Below the pieces are notes generated by a model, which saw nothing but the letters and a program-made list of their open reading frames with translations, made no database searches and was not told where the DNA came from. Positions 18,794 to 27,307 of a stretch of DNA of 64,000 nucleotides are shown piece by piece. This DNA is from Scrofimicrobium sp049291975 (GTDB lineage Bacteria > Actinomycetota > Actinomycetes > Actinomycetales > Actinomycetaceae). The stretch lies in NCBI GenBank assembly GCA_049291975.1, contig JBATQJ010000085.1:7780-71779 (forward strand), given 5' to 3'. Position numbers and translations under genes: made by a program. The stretch's first letter is position 1. Every line of letters begins with the position of its first letter.

Positions 18794-19885
18794 CTATCCG
18801 AAGATTCTTGAGTAAGCGGCTATCAGGAACGGAATGAACGAGGCCACCGCGAAGAAGATCGTCATCCTCTTGTTCATGGCCAGCATCGCCGCGAACTCCC
18901 GCAGCTTGGCACTCGCCCAGAAGTACGAACGTGTTCCGGCTCCGATCGCGTTTCCCCTGATCCCGAGCCTGCTCATCAGGTTCGCGGCGCGGAAAGCGTG
19001 AAAGTTTGAGGTGACAACCGTCCATCGTTCGCTCCGGCCACTCTCTTCAAGAATCACCGTGCTGAATAGCAGATTCTGCTCAGTATTGACCGACTTGTCT
19101 TCAACGAGCAGCGCGGCACCCTCCGGCAACTCCTGGAGTAGAGGATGCGTCTGCTCTGCATATAGCATCATGGCTGCACCCTCGCTGGTCACCTCATCAG
19201 AGCCCTGACCACCGGACATGACCAGCGCAGGATCATCCCAATGGCTCCAGGACTTCTGAAAGCTCAAGACTCCAAGATCAACACGCCGGGCCAGAAGTGG
19301 CGGAACCCGATCCCCGATTAGCCCCGACCCGAGCACTACGGTCGCTTGGCCGGATCGACCCCAGCGCTTCGTGATAAAGCCATACACAGCCGAGTAAAGG
19401 ATGTAGCTAATCAGCACGTATGAGAACAGCAGGATTGGCACACCCAACATGATCAGCAGGAAGGCCAGATCAGTCAGACTTCTGAATACGGAGAGAAGCA
19501 CCAGTGCGAGGTAGCCAAGAATTGCCAATCCCAGGATTAAAGAGAGCGAGTGGGCGATTGAAATGCCCTCACGTCTTAACAGGACGCTCCCCGCCCAAAC
19601 CAGGAAGAATGCTACCCCCAGTACCATCAGGAAACCCAGTACCAGCGCTCCGAGGGTCAAATAGGTAATGTCTTCGAGCTTTAGCAGTTTGGCTATCCAC
19701 TCCACCGCGTCGGCCAAAAGGTACTGCAACGCCAGGAGTGCCCAGAATGTCGATAGCAGAGCACAGCGCATCCGTCTTGGATCGTGGATGATCATCACCA
19801 GCGGAATGGCAACCAAGATCGCCAAAGGCAGCCACTGCAAAACGGCCGCCAAAGCCTGAGGAAACCACTGATCTAAGAATTGCAC
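18794..19885 (-). CDS. YdcF/DUF218-family membrane protein
   Basis: A 363-residue protein with five to six hydrophobic helices in its first 190 residues and a C-terminal DUF218 (YdcF/ElyC/SanA-like) domain. The domain shows V-V-L-G-S-G near residue 195, L-V-M-S-G-G-Q-G-S-D-E near 240, the E-x-x-S-x-N-T-x-x-N motif (E-D-K-S-V-N-T-E-Q-N) near 275 and V-T-S-N-F-H-A-F-R-A near 300. The family is linked to envelope and peptidoglycan precursor metabolism in other bacteria; the reaction is unknown. GTG start at 19885 with TTGAGGC close upstream. Confidence 0.82.
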   Translation of the reverse strand: MQFLDQWFPQALAAVLQWLPLAILVAIPLVMIIHDPRRMRCALLSTFWALLALQYLLADAVEWIAKLLKLEDITYLTLGALVLGFLMVLGVAFFLVWAGSVLLRREGISIAHSLSLILGLAILGYLALVLLSVFRSLTDLAFLLIMLGVPILLFSYVLISYILYSAVYGFITKRWGRSGQATVVLGSGLIGDRVPPLLARRVDLGVLSFQKSWSHWDDPALVMSGGQGSDEVTSEGAAMMLYAEQTHPLLQELPEGAALLVEDKSVNTEQNLLFSTVILEESGRSERWTVVTSNFHAFRAANLMSRLGIRGNAIGAGTRSYFWASAKLREFAAMLAMNKRMTIFFAVASFIPFLIAAYSRIFG

Positions 19886-19946
19886 GCCTCAACCCTATCG
19901 ATCAGGTCCGACAAAATACCCCATAGTCGGGATTCGTCGTTGAGAA

Positions 19947-20642
19947 TTAGGGATTGAGCCAGGTAAGTTCTGCGAGCGCTCGGTCAACCGGAGTGTCACC
20001 GCCAGCGATATCGATTGACTCGCGCACCAGCAGATCGTTGCCCTCCAACAGGGCAACAACCACACTCGCCACGTCCTCACGAGGAATGGGCAAGGGATTC
20101 TCATCCGCGAGTACATCAATCCCGGCAGAGATCCTCCCCCGGCCCGGATCATTAGTCAGTCTTGTAGGACGCACAATTGTCCAGTCGAGGGTTGACTCCA
20201 TCAGCTCAAGGTCTGCATCTCGCTTAGCGCGCACATACTCGCGCCAGTTATCAGAGGCGTCCTCGTCGACCGGGAACTGCAACCCATAGGCCGAGATCTG
20301 GATGAATCGAGAGACTCCCTCTTCCATCGCCGCCCTCTGACCCAGGACGGAAGCGCCGTAGTCCACGGTCCGCTTCCGGCGAGCCTCAGAACCCGGCCCA
20401 GCCCCGGCAGCGAAAACCACGGCTGACGCACCGGTCAGGACTCCGGCCAGGTCGCTTGCGTTTAGCGCCTCTAGGTTGAAGATGACTGCCTCAGCCCCAA
20501 GCTCCTCAACTGCGGCAACCTGCCGTCCCTTTCGGATCACCGAGCGGACGGGGACCCCCTTGGTGACCAGTTGCCGGGTGAGGATCTGTCCGACTTGACC
20601 GTGTCCACCAAGAATAACGACCGGCCCTCGAAATCTAGTCAC
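19947..20642 (-). CDS. NAD(P)-binding SDR-like oxidoreductase (NmrA/atypical SDR)
   Basis: A 231-residue single-domain Rossmann protein. The dinucleotide loop is V-I-L-G-G-H-G-Q-V-G-Q-I-L, and the region V-R-P-T-R-L-T-N-D-P-G-R-G in the C-terminal half is typical of the NAD(P)H-binding (YwnB/NmrA-like) atypical SDR group. The classical Y-x-x-x-K catalytic motif is not evident. GTG at 20642 has AAAGGA eight bases upstream and removes 11 unlikely residues from the longest frame. The aldo/keto reductase gene ends 45 bases upstream, so the two may be cotranscribed. Substrate unknown. Confidence 0.8.
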   Translation of the reverse strand: MTRFRGPVVILGGHGQVGQILTRQLVTKGVPVRSVIRKGRQVAAVEELGAEAVIFNLEALNASDLAGVLTGASAVVFAAGAGPGSEARRKRTVDYGASVLGQRAAMEEGVSRFIQISAYGLQFPVDEDASDNWREYVRAKRDADLELMESTLDWTIVRPTRLTNDPGRGRISAGIDVLADENPLPIPREDVASVVVALLEGNDLLVRESIDIAGGDTPVDRALAELTWLNP

Positions 20643-20686
20643 GGCCCATTCCTTTCGTCGGCTTTGTCTGGTCAACTCCCAGCAGA

Positions 20687-21634
20687 TTAGTCATCATCGC
20701 CCAATCCCTCCGAAAGCTCATCCAGACGGATTACGTCCTCATCGGTAAGCGTCAAAGTTACACCCTCAAGCAACGGTGGCACCTGCTCAGGCACGCGGGC
20801 CGAGGCAAGGGGGGCAGTAACTGTCGGGCGAGTCAGCAACCAGGCAATCGCAATCGACGACGGTTCCACGTTGTGTTCAGCCGCAATCTCTCTAACGACA
20901 TCAATGACCTCAAACGCACCCGGGCTAGCCTGGCGCTTCAAAGAACCCTCTCGCGCCCCTGCAATGTCCGCCTGCGAGCGGTACTTGCCGGTCAGCAACC
21001 CCGATGCCAATGACCAGTATGGAACGACTCCGAGGTCGAAATCTTTACAAACAGTCTCAAGAGAGGACTCAAAAGACCTTCGCCATACGAGGTTGTAAGC
21101 GGGCTGTATCGCAACCGGGGCCGGCACTCCCTGACGCCCCGCCTCTTCAATCCAGTCACGAATCTGCTCCGCCGTGAAGTTGGAAAGCCCCACCTCACGA
21201 ATCTTTCCCTCTTGTTGCAGGCTAGCGAAGACTGCAACCGACTCCTCAAGACTTACGTTGGGGTCGAACTCGTGGGCATAGTAGAGGTCGACGTAGTCGG
21301 TCTGCAGCCTCTTGAGAGAAGCATCGGCACAGGTGCGGACGTTCTTCTCAGACAATCCCCTATAACCGGGAAGCTTCGCCACCTTCGTCGAGATCACAAC
21401 TTCATCGCGTTTCCGACCACTCAGCCACGAACCAATGATTGTCTCCGATTCCCCGCCCTGATTGCCCTCTATCCAGGCCGAGTAGACATCAGCTGTGTCG
21501 ATGAAGTTGCCGCCCGCATCCGCATACTCGTCAAGCACCGCGTGCGATGCCGACTCATCCGCGGTCCAGCCAAACGGGTTACCTCCGAGGCAGAGAGGAT
21601 AGACGTCCAAGCTTGATGCTCCAATAGTCGTCAT
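20687..21634 (-). CDS. Aldo/keto reductase
   Basis: NADPH-dependent carbonyl reductase with an (alpha/beta)8 barrel, 315 residues. The catalytic Asp (D-T-A-D-V-Y, about residue 47), Lys (S-T-K-V, about residue 82) and the block D-Y-V-D-L-Y-Y-A-H-E with the active-site His are all visible, as is V-G-L-S-N-F. The ATG at 21634 is preceded by AAGGGTGAGG; a second ATG five codons upstream lacks such a site. It probably leads a two-gene unit with the NAD(P)-binding protein. Substrate cannot be deduced. Confidence 0.9.
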   Translation of the reverse strand: MTTIGASSLDVYPLCLGGNPFGWTADESASHAVLDEYADAGGNFIDTADVYSAWIEGNQGGESETIIGSWLSGRKRDEVVISTKVAKLPGYRGLSEKNVRTCADASLKRLQTDYVDLYYAHEFDPNVSLEESVAVFASLQQEGKIREVGLSNFTAEQIRDWIEEAGRQGVPAPVAIQPAYNLVWRRSFESSLETVCKDFDLGVVPYWSLASGLLTGKYRSQADIAGAREGSLKRQASPGAFEVIDVVREIAAEHNVEPSSIAIAWLLTRPTVTAPLASARVPEQVPPLLEGVTLTLTDEDVIRLDELSEGLGDDD

Positions 21635-21823
21635 ATCCTCACCCTTCATTTCGCCTGCGACGGACTGCCGTAAACTCCCAGATGGTCCAGTCTATCTGTG
21701 CTTGGCTGACGCTGGCTCACCATCTTTGCAAAGCCGCCGTTCTGTCGGCGATCCACGGGCTGAGAAGGCGCTCCCGGGGTGGACACGACAACATCCCTTC
21801 TCCGGCAGTGTGACAATAACGGG

Positions 21824-24739
21824 GTGAAAAGAAGTGCGGACCAAACCCTGGAAGCGACGCTTTCGCCCCCGGGTTCTGAGCTGTACTCGCGGCTGCGCGA
21901 TTTCATTGAGGTCGACGATTCATCCAGACGCAGAGCCGAATACTCCTCGGACGCCTCCAACTACCGGGTTCCGCCCCAGATGGTCGCGTTCCCGAGGAAT
22001 AAGGACGAGGCAGTCGGCGCGCTCGAAGTCGCCCGGGAACTTCAGGTCCCCATTACCTCGCGCGGAGCTGGCACCTCGGTCGCTGGCAATGCCGTCGGAC
22101 CCGGGCTAGTAATTGACTTCTCCCGCTACATGAATCGGGTTCTCGACATCGACGCCGCCAGCGGTCTGGCGCGGGTAGAGCCCGGAGTCATCCTCTCGGA
22201 TCTTCAGGTCGCCGCTTCCCCCGCAAAGCTTTGGTTCGGCCCCGATCCGAGCACCAAGAACCGAGCGACCCTCGGCGGAATGATTGGTAACAACGCCTGT
22301 GGGCCGCACGCACTCAAGTACGGGAAAACGTCAGATAACGTCGCAGAGGCGAACGTAGTGGACGGCCTTGGGCGTCGCTTCATCGCCGGTTCCGGCAAAT
22401 CCCAACTCGACCTGGTTCCCGGCCTGAGCCAGTTGGTCTCGCAGAATCTCGCCCTGCTACGCACCGAGCTCGGCCGATTCGGTCGGCAGGTCTCCGGCTA
22501 TTCCCTCGAACACCTCCTGCCCGAACGCGGCACCAACCTAGCAAAGGCACTGGTGGGCACGGAAGGCACCTGTGTCACCCTGCTCGAAGCCACCGTCAAT
22601 CTGCACCCCATTCCTGGGGCCCGCATCCTGGTGGTTCTCGGATATCCGGATATGGTGGGAGCGGCCGACGCGGTCGTTGCGCTGCTCCCGCTGAAGCCTC
22701 TCGCGATCGAGGGCATGGACTCTCGCCTGGTCGAGGTTGTCCGCCGCCACAACGGCTCCGTCCCGGAACTACCCCGCGGCAAAGGTTGGTTGTTCTGCGA
22801 GGTCGGCCCGTCTCCCGACGATGAAGACGCGGATGAGGACACACAAATCCGCAGTGCGCTACGCGCCGCCGACAAACTCGTCGCGGCTTCCGGGGCGCTC
22901 GACCACCGCGTCGTTCAGAGCGCGGGCGAAGCCGCCGCCCTGTGGCGGATCCGTGCCGACGGAGTCGGTTTAGCCGGATGCACCCCGGACGGGAACCAGG
23001 CCTGGCCGGGATGGGAGGATGCCGCAGTTCCTCCCGAAAACCTCGGACCGTACCTCCGTGATTTTGACGCACTAATGGAGCAGTATTCCCTCACCGGACT
23101 CCCCTATGGACACTTCGGTGACGGGTGCATTCACGTGAGGATTGACCTCCCACTCGAAGAACAGAATGATGTTCCCAAGTTCCGTTCGTTCATGGAAGAC
23201 GCTGCACGCCTCGTCGGGAGTTACGGCGGCTCCCTCTCCGGTGAGCACGGAGACGGTCGCGCGCGAGGCGCACTGCTTCCCCACATGTACTCGGATGAGG
23301 CGATCCATGTATTTGAGCAGTTCAAGGGCCTCTTTGACCCGCAGAATCTGCTCAATCCCGGAGTTCTTGTGAACCCGGCACCGATCACTGACTCGCTTCG
23401 TCGGCCGGGTGTCGGGTCGATTCCGGCCAAGGGGTTCTCCTTCCGGGAGGACGGCGGCGACTTTACCAAGGCCGTTCACCGCTGCGTCGGGGTAGGAAAG
23501 TGTCGCGCGAACAACTTCGGTATCGGCGATTTTATGTGCCCCTCGTACCAGGCAACCAAGGACGAAAAGGACGTGACCCGCGGACGTTCTCGCGTCCTTC
23601 AGGACATGGCAAGAGGTGCGTTCGGACAGAGGTGGGATGCGCCAGAAGTGGAGCAGGCTCTGGACCTGTGCCTGTCGTGTAAGGCGTGCGGAACCGACTG
23701 CCCCGCGGGCGTCGACATGTCAATGTACAAGTCCGAGGTTCTGTATCAGAAGTACTCCGGACACCTGCGCCCAATGAACCACTATGTTCTGGGACAGCTA
23801 CCACGTTGGTCTTCTCTGGTGACTGCGGTCCCTCCGATCGCCTGGGCCGCAAACTGGGCCATGAGCGTCTCCCCTATTCGCAAGCTAGTTTTCTGGGTTT
23901 CGGGTCTGGATTCACGCAGAGAGATGACTGGCTTCACCACGCAACGGTTCACTCGCTGGTTCCGCCGACACGAGGCTCCCACTAAACCAACGAAGCGCGA
24001 TGTGATTCTCTGGGCAGACTCTTTTAGCGAGCATCTTGACCCGACAGCCGCGCGCGACATGGTCGACCTGTTGCAGGAGGCTGGCTACCAGGTACGCATT
24101 CCCTCGTCCGACGCATGTTGCGGACTTACCTGGATCTCAACGGGACAACTGGACGGTGCGAAAAAGCGGCTCCGCAAGACATTGGATGTTCTAGGACCCG
24201 CGGCAGAGAAGGGGGTGCCGATCATCGGCGTCGAACCCTCATGCACCGCGGTGCTACGAAGCGATCTAGTGGAACTGCTTCCGGACGACCCTCGCTCGCA
24301 TGCGGTCGCGTCCATGACTATGACCCTCGCCGAACTCCTCACTGATCCTGAACTAGCGCCGGAGCAGGAATGGTTCGATGCCCATCGGCTTGACGGGACA
24401 CAGATCGTCGCCCAGCCTCACTGTCACCAACACGCAGTGATGGGGTATGACAAGGACCTGGCCCTCATGAAATCTCTCGGCGCCGAGGTGACGGCACTCG
24501 CTGGATGCTGTGGGCTTGCGGGTAACTTCGGGATGGAGAAGGGACACTACGAGGTCTCGGTCGCTGTCGCTGAGAATCAACTGCTCCCTTCACTCAAAGA
24601 GGCTCCCGAAGGCTCCATCTACCTGGCTGACGGCTACTCATGCAGAACTCAGGCTGAGCAACTCGCCTCAGTAAAGGGAACCGCACTTCCCAGCCTGCTG
24701 CTACAGGCGAGTCGCATGGAAACCGCCCGGATCCCGTAG
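21824..24739 (+). CDS. FAD-linked oxidase fused to a 4Fe-4S / CCG-domain electron transfer unit
   Basis: A two-part protein of 971 residues (986 if the GTG at 21779 is used). The first 540 residues are a PCMH-type FAD oxidase like GlcD or D-lactate dehydrogenase: R-G-A-G-T-S-V-A-G-N-A near residue 80, G-N-N-A-C-G near 155 and G-H-F-G-D-G-C-I-H-V near 425. The second half has two ferredoxin-type cysteine clusters (C-V-G-V-G-K-C and C-L-S-C-K-A-C-G-T-D-C-P) and two CCG domains (D-A-C-C-G-L and A-G-C-C-G-L-A-G) as in GlpC and LutA. It likely oxidises a 2-hydroxyacid and passes electrons to the quinone pool. Neither GTG start has a good ribosome site. Confidence 0.88.
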   Translation: MKRSADQTLEATLSPPGSELYSRLRDFIEVDDSSRRRAEYSSDASNYRVPPQMVAFPRNKDEAVGALEVARELQVPITSRGAGTSVAGNAVGPGLVIDFSRYMNRVLDIDAASGLARVEPGVILSDLQVAASPAKLWFGPDPSTKNRATLGGMIGNNACGPHALKYGKTSDNVAEANVVDGLGRRFIAGSGKSQLDLVPGLSQLVSQNLALLRTELGRFGRQVSGYSLEHLLPERGTNLAKALVGTEGTCVTLLEATVNLHPIPGARILVVLGYPDMVGAADAVVALLPLKPLAIEGMDSRLVEVVRRHNGSVPELPRGKGWLFCEVGPSPDDEDADEDTQIRSALRAADKLVAASGALDHRVVQSAGEAAALWRIRADGVGLAGCTPDGNQAWPGWEDAAVPPENLGPYLRDFDALMEQYSLTGLPYGHFGDGCIHVRIDLPLEEQNDVPKFRSFMEDAARLVGSYGGSLSGEHGDGRARGALLPHMYSDEAIHVFEQFKGLFDPQNLLNPGVLVNPAPITDSLRRPGVGSIPAKGFSFREDGGDFTKAVHRCVGVGKCRANNFGIGDFMCPSYQATKDEKDVTRGRSRVLQDMARGAFGQRWDAPEVEQALDLCLSCKACGTDCPAGVDMSMYKSEVLYQKYSGHLRPMNHYVLGQLPRWSSLVTAVPPIAWAANWAMSVSPIRKLVFWVSGLDSRREMTGFTTQRFTRWFRRHEAPTKPTKRDVILWADSFSEHLDPTAARDMVDLLQEAGYQVRIPSSDACCGLTWISTGQLDGAKKRLRKTLDVLGPAAEKGVPIIGVEPSCTAVLRSDLVELLPDDPRSHAVASMTMTLAELLTDPELAPEQEWFDAHRLDGTQIVAQPHCHQHAVMGYDKDLALMKSLGAEVTALAGCCGLAGNFGMEKGHYEVSVAVAENQLLPSLKEAPEGSIYLADGYSCRTQAEQLASVKGTALPSLLLQASRMETARIP

Positions 24740-24868
24740 CCTCGGCCGCGGCGAAGCGGCTGACTTTGGGAGCGGGATTCGGACAACTGCTGTCAGGCGA
24801 GGGCAAGTCTCCAGGTTCGGAGCGACGCGGATCAACCTAACTCGGTAGCGCAGTTCATAGGGCCAGAA

Positions 24869-24895
24869 GAAGTCTCTAGGTAGTGCCTAGTCTTC
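24869..24895 (-). terminator. Probable ptsH terminator
   Basis: Interrupted stem GAAG-tct-CTAGG / CCTAG-t-CTTC with a 5-base loop, beginning just past the ptsH stop and followed on the minus strand by TTCTTCT. Confidence 0.5.
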
Positions 24896-24896
24896 G

Positions 24897-25154
24897 CTAG
24901 GCGTCGAGATCCGACTCGATCATTGCGGCCAACACCTCGAGTGCATCTTCGTTGTCTGACTCAATGGTCACCTCATCGCCACAGCCAGCACCCAGGGTCA
25001 TGATCATCATCTGTGACGTCGCGTCGACCGGATCCCCACCATCAACTGAGATCAGGATCTCCTCGTCATAGTCAGCGGCCCTGTCGGCAACGAGTGAAGC
25101 CGGGCGGGCGTGCAGACCCACCTTTGAACCAACCTTGACGATTCTCTTTGCCAT
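24897..25154 (-). CDS. ptsH: PTS phosphocarrier protein HPr
   Basis: Small (85 residues) cytoplasmic carrier that takes phosphate from Enzyme I to sugar-specific EIIA domains. The active-site histidine sits in G-L-H-A-R-P-A (about residues 13-19). The region around residue 46 reads D-A-T-S-Q-M-M, so the regulatory serine position of firmicute HPr is occupied by a Ser, but the surrounding sequence is actinobacterial. ATG at 25154 is preceded by GAGGAG; the GTG just before it is less likely. It is divergent from ptsI with about 195 bases between, the shared promoter region for the general PTS proteins. Confidence 0.93.
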   Translation of the reverse strand: MAKRIVKVGSKVGLHARPASLVADRAADYDEEILISVDGGDPVDATSQMMIMTLGAGCGDEVTIESDNEDALEVLAAMIESDLDA

Positions 25155-25350
25155 CACTGACTCCTCTGTCGGTCGCGGAGGGCTGGGCGGTTCCGCATCA
25201 AGCTACTCCGTCGGGGTATTGTTTAGTCGATATTACACCGAACGAGGAAGCTCCAATCGGAATCTGCGACCCTGAGCCAATGGGACGTAACAAGGGTTAC
25301 TGGCCGGGACACCTCCGACTTAACGACGAGTAGCTGAAATGGAGAGCAAC

Positions 25351-27036
25351 GTGGCTCAAAGCAAAGATAACCTGTTGACGATTGAGGGAACACCGGTCGT
25401 AGAAGGGTTTGCATACGCACCCGCAGCCTGGACGCGCAGACCGCAGCTCCCCGCAGCAACTGCACCAGAACTCCCTGAGAACCAGCGGGAATCGGAAGTA
25501 GAGAGCTTCGAGCGGGCAGCCCAGGACGTAGCGGCTGCCCTGAGAGCAAGAGCTGAGAAGTCCACTGGCCCAGCAGCCGAAGTGTTGAATATGACGGCTG
25601 GTCTTGCCACGGACCGCGGTTGGACTCGCATGATCAAGAAATCCATCATGGCAGGCACCCCTGCCGTCCAGTCTACAGTGGCAGCTACGGCGTCGTTCAT
25701 CGAAATGTTTGAGAAGGCGGGCGGCCTGATGGCCGAACGCACCACGGACCTTCGTGATGTACGTGACCGAGTAGTCGCAAAGCTCCAAGGATTGCCTGAG
25801 CCGGGCGTTCCCCAGGTCCAGGGCCCTGTCATCCTCATGGCAGATGACCTTTCCCCTGCTGACACAGCCGGGTTGGATCCCCAAGTCTACGTCGCAATAG
25901 TGACGCAGGGTGGGGGGCCAACTTCGCACACCTCAATCATCGCAAGACAGTTGTCCATCCCCTGCATTGTTGCAGCTAGACGGCTTGAAGAAATCGTTGA
26001 CGGCACGCCAGTCCTGGTCGATGCCTCCAATGGCACTATCACTGTGGGCATTGATGCAAATGAAGCCCGCGCACTCGTTGAACAGGACCTGGAACGACTG
26101 GAACGGATTCGCGCTTGGCGCGGCCCCGCCACAACAAAGGACGGCGTGGCCGTCCAGCTATTGGCCAATGTTCAAGACGCTGCGACGGCTCAGAAAGCTG
26201 CGGAGAGCGAAGGCGAGGGCGTGGGGCTGTTCCGGACCGAGCTGCTGTTCCTGGACACCGCGACAGAACCCACAGTCGCTCAGCAGGCCGCAGACTACGT
26301 TGCCGTGTTTCAGACCATGCCCGAATCGAAAGTCGTGGTCCGTACGCTTGATGCCGGCTCAGACAAGCCTGTGCCATTTGCAACGCTCCTAGAAGAGTTC
26401 AACCCCTCACTTGGGGTTAGGGGTATCCGAGTTACCGGCCAAAAGCCCGATCTCATGTACCACCAGCTTGATGCGATCGCGGAGGCCAAGAAGCAGTCCC
26501 CCGGGACGAAGGTATGGGTGATGGCCCCAATGATTTCAACACTCCCTGAGGCAGAGTGGTTTGCACGCCTTTGCCGCGAGCGCGACCTGGTGCCCGGCAT
26601 AATGATCGAAGTTCCGGCTGCGGTCGTACTAATCGATCAGTTCCTGGGGGTTGTCGATTTCGTATCGATCGGAACAAACGACCTGACCCAGTACACGATG
26701 GCGGCGGACCGAATGTCACCTCACCTCGCGGAGTACACCGATCCGTGGCAGCCCGCTGTACTCGAACTGATTCGCCAAACTGCCGAGTGCGGCATGAGGT
26801 TAAGCAAGCCTGTTGGCGTCTGTGGCGAAGCTGCGGCCGATCCAATCCTGGCGTGTGTGCTGGTTGGCATGGGTATCACAAGCTTGTCGATGGCCGTCGG
26901 CGCGATCTCGTCGGTTGGCGCCCAACTTGGCGAGGTTACTTTGCAGCAGTGCGTTGCTGCTGCGACTGCGGTGCGAGGCGCCTGGGATTCCAAAGACGCA
27001 AGAGCTTTGGCAAGAGAGGCACTTGGGCTGAAATAG
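25351..27036 (+). CDS. ptsI: PTS Enzyme I (phosphoenolpyruvate-protein phosphotransferase)
   Basis: Transfers phosphate from PEP to HPr. The 561-residue protein has the phosphohistidine motif G-G-P-T-S-H-T-S-I-I-A-R (about residues 190-201), the PEP-site signature G-L-F-R-T-E, the block I-G-T-N-D-L-T-Q-Y and the C-terminal active-site cysteine in G-V-C-G-E-A-A. GTG at 25351 is preceded by GGAGAG; an ATG four codons earlier (25339) is the alternative. The gene is divergent from ptsH and followed by a glucose-type EIIBCA in convergent orientation, so the full PTS phosphorelay is encoded within 4.5 kb. Confidence 0.95.
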   Translation: MAQSKDNLLTIEGTPVVEGFAYAPAAWTRRPQLPAATAPELPENQRESEVESFERAAQDVAAALRARAEKSTGPAAEVLNMTAGLATDRGWTRMIKKSIMAGTPAVQSTVAATASFIEMFEKAGGLMAERTTDLRDVRDRVVAKLQGLPEPGVPQVQGPVILMADDLSPADTAGLDPQVYVAIVTQGGGPTSHTSIIARQLSIPCIVAARRLEEIVDGTPVLVDASNGTITVGIDANEARALVEQDLERLERIRAWRGPATTKDGVAVQLLANVQDAATAQKAAESEGEGVGLFRTELLFLDTATEPTVAQQAADYVAVFQTMPESKVVVRTLDAGSDKPVPFATLLEEFNPSLGVRGIRVTGQKPDLMYHQLDAIAEAKKQSPGTKVWVMAPMISTLPEAEWFARLCRERDLVPGIMIEVPAAVVLIDQFLGVVDFVSIGTNDLTQYTMAADRMSPHLAEYTDPWQPAVLELIRQTAECGMRLSKPVGVCGEAAADPILACVLVGMGITSLSMAVGAISSVGAQLGEVTLQQCVAAATAVRGAWDSKDARALAREALGLK

Positions 27037-27088
27037 TGCGCCGACCGCATACGGTCATGTGACGGCCCACCCGCAGGCGGAGTGCGTG

Positions 27089-27176
27089 GGTCGAACCACC
27101 CCGCCAACCACCGGACGATGGATGCGCCGCGACTGGATGCCGGAGGTACTTGGGCTGAACCGCCCCGCCAACCACC
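27089..27176. repeat. Imperfect direct repeat after ptsI
   Basis: Copies at 27089-27112 and 27153-27176 share 22 of 24 bases (core CCCCGCCAACCACC). In addition the 12 bases ACTTGGGCTGAA of the ptsI 3' end (27021-27032) recur at 27148-27159, suggesting an old tandem duplication around the ptsI stop. Confidence 0.6.
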
Positions 27177-27255
27177 TAGTCCGCGAGCCACATAGAGGAA
27201 GTTACGGTCCAGTCTGCGGTTCCTCGTCTCTGTGGTGTCGGCAAACTATTGGTAT

Positions 27256-27303
27256 AGCGTTGCGGGGGAGGTTGAGGTCGACCCAAACATCCCCCGCAGC
27301 GCT
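27256..27303. terminator. Terminator-like hairpin between convergent ptsI and ptsG
   Basis: Arms 27256-27269 and 27290-27303 form a 14-bp stem with one G-T pair around a 20-base loop. It lies immediately past the ptsG stop (minus) and 220 bases past ptsI (plus), where a pyrimidine-rich stretch follows, so it may serve both. Confidence 0.55.
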
Positions 27304-27307
27304 GCTA

